From positions 11,219 to 75,218 of the forward strand of contig CAYLLE010000004.1 in the NCBI GenBank assembly GCA_964384485.1: a stretch of DNA of 64,000 nt, given 5' to 3'. Under the pieces are notes generated by a model. The model was not told where the DNA came from and ran no database searches. It saw only the letters and a program-made list of their open reading frames with translations. This DNA is from CAYLLE01 sp964384485. Lineage in GTDB: Bacteria; Spirochaetota; Spirochaetia; CAYLLE01. Both the position numbers and the translations under genes were made by a program. Positions within the stretch are counted from its first letter, which is position 1. Each line of letters opens with the position of its first letter. Positions 61,135 through 64,000 of the stretch are shown in pieces.

Positions 61135-61937
61135 AGAAGAATAGTTTTTTGAAAAAACTGCTCGCAAAAAACAATGAAAATGAAGATAAGGGATTGCGGG
61201 ATCTTAATCTGAACCTGGAAAAGCAGGATATGATACGCGGAGTTGTAGAACTCTCAGATCGAAGTGTCAAAGAAGCGATGATACCCAGAATAGATGCTGT
61301 ATTTCTTTCCTTAGATACTCCTCCCAAGGATTTGGTGGAACAGGTTACCGAAAGCGGTCACTCCAGATTTCCTGTATTCAAGGATTCTATTGATAATGTA
61401 GTGGGAGTTCTTTACTCGAAAGATCTCCTCAAATTTTTATTCAAAAATGAAGAAATAAAAATCGAGGAGATCGTCAGGAAGCCATTTTTTGTACCGGAAA
61501 GTAAAAAACTGGATTCCCTGCTCCGGGAAATGAAGAGGAAACGCATTCACATTGCGGTGAGTGTGGATGAATACGGCGGTGTTTCGGGAATTATCTGTAT
61601 GGAAGATATTATTGAAGAAATTGTAGGTGATATCCAGGATGAGTTCGACCATGAACGGGAAGATATTCTGAAAATCGGAGAAGGGATCTATCTTTGCGAT
61701 GCCCGTCTCGATATCGAAGATATGAACGAGGTGCTGGGTACCGAAATCTCCGATGAGGATTTCGACACCTTAGGCGGATACGTTTTTGATTTATTCGGTA
61801 AAATTCCGGTAAAGTATGAGAAAGTAACCGACTCGAATATGGATTTCATCATCCAGGATATGGATAATCATAAAATCAAGACAGTGAAAATAGTTGTCCG
61901 GTCTCAGGAGAATGAAGACGAAAAAGCTGCCGGTTAA
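61131..61937 (+). CDS. tlyC: CBS-domain protein of the CorC/TlyC family
   Basis: A cytoplasmic 268-residue protein. Two CBS motifs (residues ~45-175; VKEAMIPRIDAVFLS begins the first, VDEYGGVSGIICMEDIIEEIVGDI closes the second) are followed by the CorC_HlyC domain (~190-262, DIEDMNEVLGTEI). Members bind adenine nucleotides and affect Mg2+/Co2+ export; the hemolysin name is historical. No DUF21 membrane domain is present. Start is TTG 61131, overlapping the ybeY stop. Confidence 0.9.
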   Translation: MKKNSFLKKLLAKNNENEDKGLRDLNLNLEKQDMIRGVVELSDRSVKEAMIPRIDAVFLSLDTPPKDLVEQVTESGHSRFPVFKDSIDNVVGVLYSKDLLKFLFKNEEIKIEEIVRKPFFVPESKKLDSLLREMKRKRIHIAVSVDEYGGVSGIICMEDIIEEIVGDIQDEFDHEREDILKIGEGIYLCDARLDIEDMNEVLGTEISDEDFDTLGGYVFDLFGKIPVKYEKVTDSNMDFIIQDMDNHKIKTVKIVVRSQENEDEKAAG

Positions 61938-63924
61938 ATACATACTTTCTATTTGTCTCCTCTGTCTTACCGGTCTAATCCCCGCCCAGGAGGAGCAGAG
62001 CAGAGCCGTTCAGCTCTACAGGCAGGGTGAGAGTATGCTGAAACAGGGCGACTACTTCCGGGCTATCGAACTGTTTGACCAATCCCTTGAATTGAATCCC
62101 GGCTATAAGGCGCCCTTAAAAATGACCGCGCTGGCTTATCTAAAATTAGGCGAACTTGACGAAGCCGCGGCGTATATTGATCGGGCAAAACCGTTCGCAC
62201 AGAATGATATTGACCTTACGGTACTCGAGACCCGGATTGAAATAATCAAAGGGAATTTTGAAACCGCAGACAAACTCATAGGAAAGATACAGTCCCTGGA
62301 GCCGAAGAACAGGGAAGCCCAGCTTCTCGCCGCGGAATTAGCGATTGCCCGGGGAGAGTTCAACCGGGGAATCAGCAAATATCAGAATCTTCTCCGCCGG
62401 TCTCCGGAAAACAAAACGGCACTTCTGGCTTTGATAGTCATGAACCGGGCGGGAATCAGCGAAGATGATGCCGAGGAACTCATTGAAACCGCACTTACCT
62501 ATTACTGGGATGATCCCCAGGTGCATCTGGCCGCCGCCGAATATTATCTTGATTCCGGTGATCTCGGGCAGGCTGAACTCTCGGTCAGGAATGCCCTGTC
62601 TCTTAGAAATGATTATCTAAAAGCGGTGGATATACTAAGCACGATTCTTTATAAACAGGGGCGGTACCTTGAAGCACTCGATACTCTGCGGCGGAGTATC
62701 GAAATGAACCCTGCCGGTAAAAACTGGTACCTCATTGGACAGGCCCATTACAAACTGGGAAACTACCAGAAAGCGGTAACCGCCCTGGAAACGGCCCTGA
62801 ACCGGGATACAGATGATTATATAGCACGGGTAGCTCTGGAAGAGATAATTGCAGCGGAAACGGAATTGGAAAATCCCAAACGTTCGGAAATCGCGGATTA
62901 CCACATACGGAGGGCTGAGGCCTACAGCGAAGAGTACCGGTTAACTGAAGCCCGCCTGGAGTACCGCCGGGCCCTGGGATTATATCCCTACTCGGTTGAA
63001 GCTAGGCTGGGCTACGCGGAAACGTTTCTTATAGAAAAATTCCGGTCCAAATATCTTCAGGAACTGAGTGTGCTGACCCGTCTGGGTATGACCAGCCAGT
63101 ATGTTGAAGACCGGATCGAAATTTACCAAAGCATACTCCGAAACAGTCCGGCTAAGCGCTGGAATATCGATCAATTCCTAATCGAGAAAGACAGAATTCC
63201 GTTTTCGGTGTATCAAATACCCTCCAAGCATCTGCTGTCCCACCCGGAAGCGCCCGATTATCTTCTCGACGCGTTTAACAGCAGCCTGCTCTCATCGGAA
63301 CGGATAAAAATTGCCGGCACGGGAGCCGTAAGAAATTACGCGGAGGCATTCCGCCGGGCCAGAGAGGCCGGCTCGGATTTTTTTCTTCTCGTCCGGTTCC
63401 AGGAATCGGACCGCTCCTTCGCTGCGGCAGCGGAGATTTATGTTTCCCGTACCGGTACGAGAACAGGAATGATAAGCGCCGGAACCAGCGGCAACGACCG
63501 GGTAGGGCGTACATTCCTCCGGGTTACGGATGATCTGGAAAAACGAATTCCCTTAACCGGAACCATTATCCGGAAGGACCGGAACCGGGGACTTATCAAT
63601 TTAGGGGCCATGGAAGGCCTTGATGCGGAATCGGTTTTTACGGTGATAAAAGGGGGAGCCCTTTCACACCCGGACAACGAAGGCCGGTATCTATATCCGC
63701 CTGAGGCAGTTCTGGGAACCTTTACCGTAACCGGCACCGACGATTTAATCAGCGAGGGAAACATTGTTACCGACACCGGAAACGGAACAGGACTGTACGA
63801 TTTGATAACCACGGGGGACACGGTAATTTCCATACCCCCGGAGGAAATGCAGGATGAGGCAGGGGAATGGATCCTCTCTCCGGTTTACCGGGAGCTCATG
63901 GAACTCCCTATTCTTGACATCTGA
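61912..63924 (+). CDS. Exported TPR-repeat protein
   Basis: A 670-residue protein with a signal peptide (KTKKLPVKYILSICLLCL, then SIPAQ-like LIPAQ) and at least eight TPRs over residues ~30-340 (e.g. QGDYFRAIELFDQSLELNPG, LGNYQKAVTALETAL). Then comes an unassigned alpha/beta region (~400-520) and a C-terminal beta-rich part (GTIIRKDRNRGLINLGAMEG) with an RNRGLINLG pattern. It resembles the TPR protein that follows tlyC in Treponema. The start at 61912 overlaps tlyC; a TTG at 61894 is possible. Probably a periplasmic scaffold. Confidence 0.75.
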   Translation: MKTKKLPVKYILSICLLCLTGLIPAQEEQSRAVQLYRQGESMLKQGDYFRAIELFDQSLELNPGYKAPLKMTALAYLKLGELDEAAAYIDRAKPFAQNDIDLTVLETRIEIIKGNFETADKLIGKIQSLEPKNREAQLLAAELAIARGEFNRGISKYQNLLRRSPENKTALLALIVMNRAGISEDDAEELIETALTYYWDDPQVHLAAAEYYLDSGDLGQAELSVRNALSLRNDYLKAVDILSTILYKQGRYLEALDTLRRSIEMNPAGKNWYLIGQAHYKLGNYQKAVTALETALNRDTDDYIARVALEEIIAAETELENPKRSEIADYHIRRAEAYSEEYRLTEARLEYRRALGLYPYSVEARLGYAETFLIEKFRSKYLQELSVLTRLGMTSQYVEDRIEIYQSILRNSPAKRWNIDQFLIEKDRIPFSVYQIPSKHLLSHPEAPDYLLDAFNSSLLSSERIKIAGTGAVRNYAEAFRRAREAGSDFFLLVRFQESDRSFAAAAEIYVSRTGTRTGMISAGTSGNDRVGRTFLRVTDDLEKRIPLTGTIIRKDRNRGLINLGAMEGLDAESVFTVIKGGALSHPDNEGRYLYPPEAVLGTFTVTGTDDLISEGNIVTDTGNGTGLYDLITTGDTVISIPPEEMQDEAGEWILSPVYRELMELPILDI

Positions 63925-63946
63925 CGCCTGATTGCCGGCCGAGCTT

Positions 63947-64000
63947 CAGCAAATCCCGGTCAACTCCTTCTGTGATTGAGAATAGGCAATAATTTCATAT
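63947..64000. repeat. Dispersed palindromic repeat, copy D (cut by window end)
   Basis: CAGCAAATCCCGGTCAACTC (63947-63966) is nearly identical to the left arm of copy A, including the following TCC/CCC step. An AT-rich centre follows up to the window end; the reversed arm would lie beyond. It starts 22 bases after the TPR gene stop. Confidence 0.6.

Noticed and set aside
1..64000. CRISPR arrays, insertion sequences, prophage or integrase genes
   Set aside because: I saw no regularly spaced direct repeats and no transposase, integrase or phage structural motifs; the only repeats are the short palindromic elements.

Overview
The window reads as the chromosome of a spirochaete, probably a free-living member of the Spirochaetales. 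It carries a FlaA-type periplasmic flagellar sheath protein, a cheA-cheW/cheR-cheX-cheY chemotaxis operon, a V-type ATPase operon in the order E-DUF2764-A-B-D-I-K, an LptD-like outer membrane protein and a phoH-HDIG-ybeY-tlyC-TPR run, all familiar from Treponema and Borrelia relatives. Complete branched-chain amino acid (ilvB, ilvN), pyridoxal phosphate (pdxS, pdxT) and MEP-pathway (ispH, ispG) genes argue against a reduced obligate parasite. Family calls come from reading motifs, not from database searches.

Layout. 0-6.2 kb holds a partial ATP-grasp gene, a cell-wall amidase, a GerMN protein, flaA and a convergent pair of likely outer-membrane barrel proteins. 6.3-11.1 kb holds the chemotaxis operon and tRNA-Val(GAC). 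11.2-22.5 kb is a dedicated lipid or polyketide line: GNAT acyltransferase, malonyltransferase, ketosynthase, ketoreductase, HMG-CoA-synthase-like enzyme, two enoyl-CoA hydratase-like proteins, an enoyl-reductase-like SDR, ACP, an alpha-oxoamine synthase, a FabZ-like dehydratase and a convergent FabF-like ketosynthase. 22.8-26.4 kb adds a methyltransferase-like protein, an extended SDR, a CPBP membrane protein and an MGDG-synthase-like glycosyltransferase. 26.6-41.7 kb is mostly housekeeping: ilvNB, an FKBP lipoprotein, a MATE/MOP-like transporter, ispH, pdxTS, a small histidine kinase, yggS, rluD, murI and rsgA. 41.9-49.2 kb is the V-ATPase operon. 49.2-64 kb holds ispG, uvrA, lptD-like, phoH, a 7TM-HD phosphodiesterase, ybeY, tlyC and TPR genes.

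The most unusual region is 11.2-26.4 kb. A full beta-branching cassette (HMGS, ECH1, ECH2 and an AcpK-like ACP), known mainly from large modular polyketide synthases, sits here with only free-standing fatty-acid-type enzymes. Its likely release enzyme is an alpha-oxoamine synthase of the serine palmitoyltransferase type. The GNAT protein and the extended SDR resemble the bacterial ceramide synthase and the ceramide-pathway reductase in role and context. My inference is a methyl-branched, sphingoid- or ceramide-like lipid, perhaps glycosylated by the neighbouring GT28 enzyme.

Two other patterns run through the window. A dispersed palindromic intergenic repeat with the core GCAATTCCCGGTCAAC lies at gene 3' ends, often between convergent genes. 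Several genes also have a -10 box placed 6-7 nt before the start codon and no Shine-Dalgarno sequence, which suggests leaderless transcripts.
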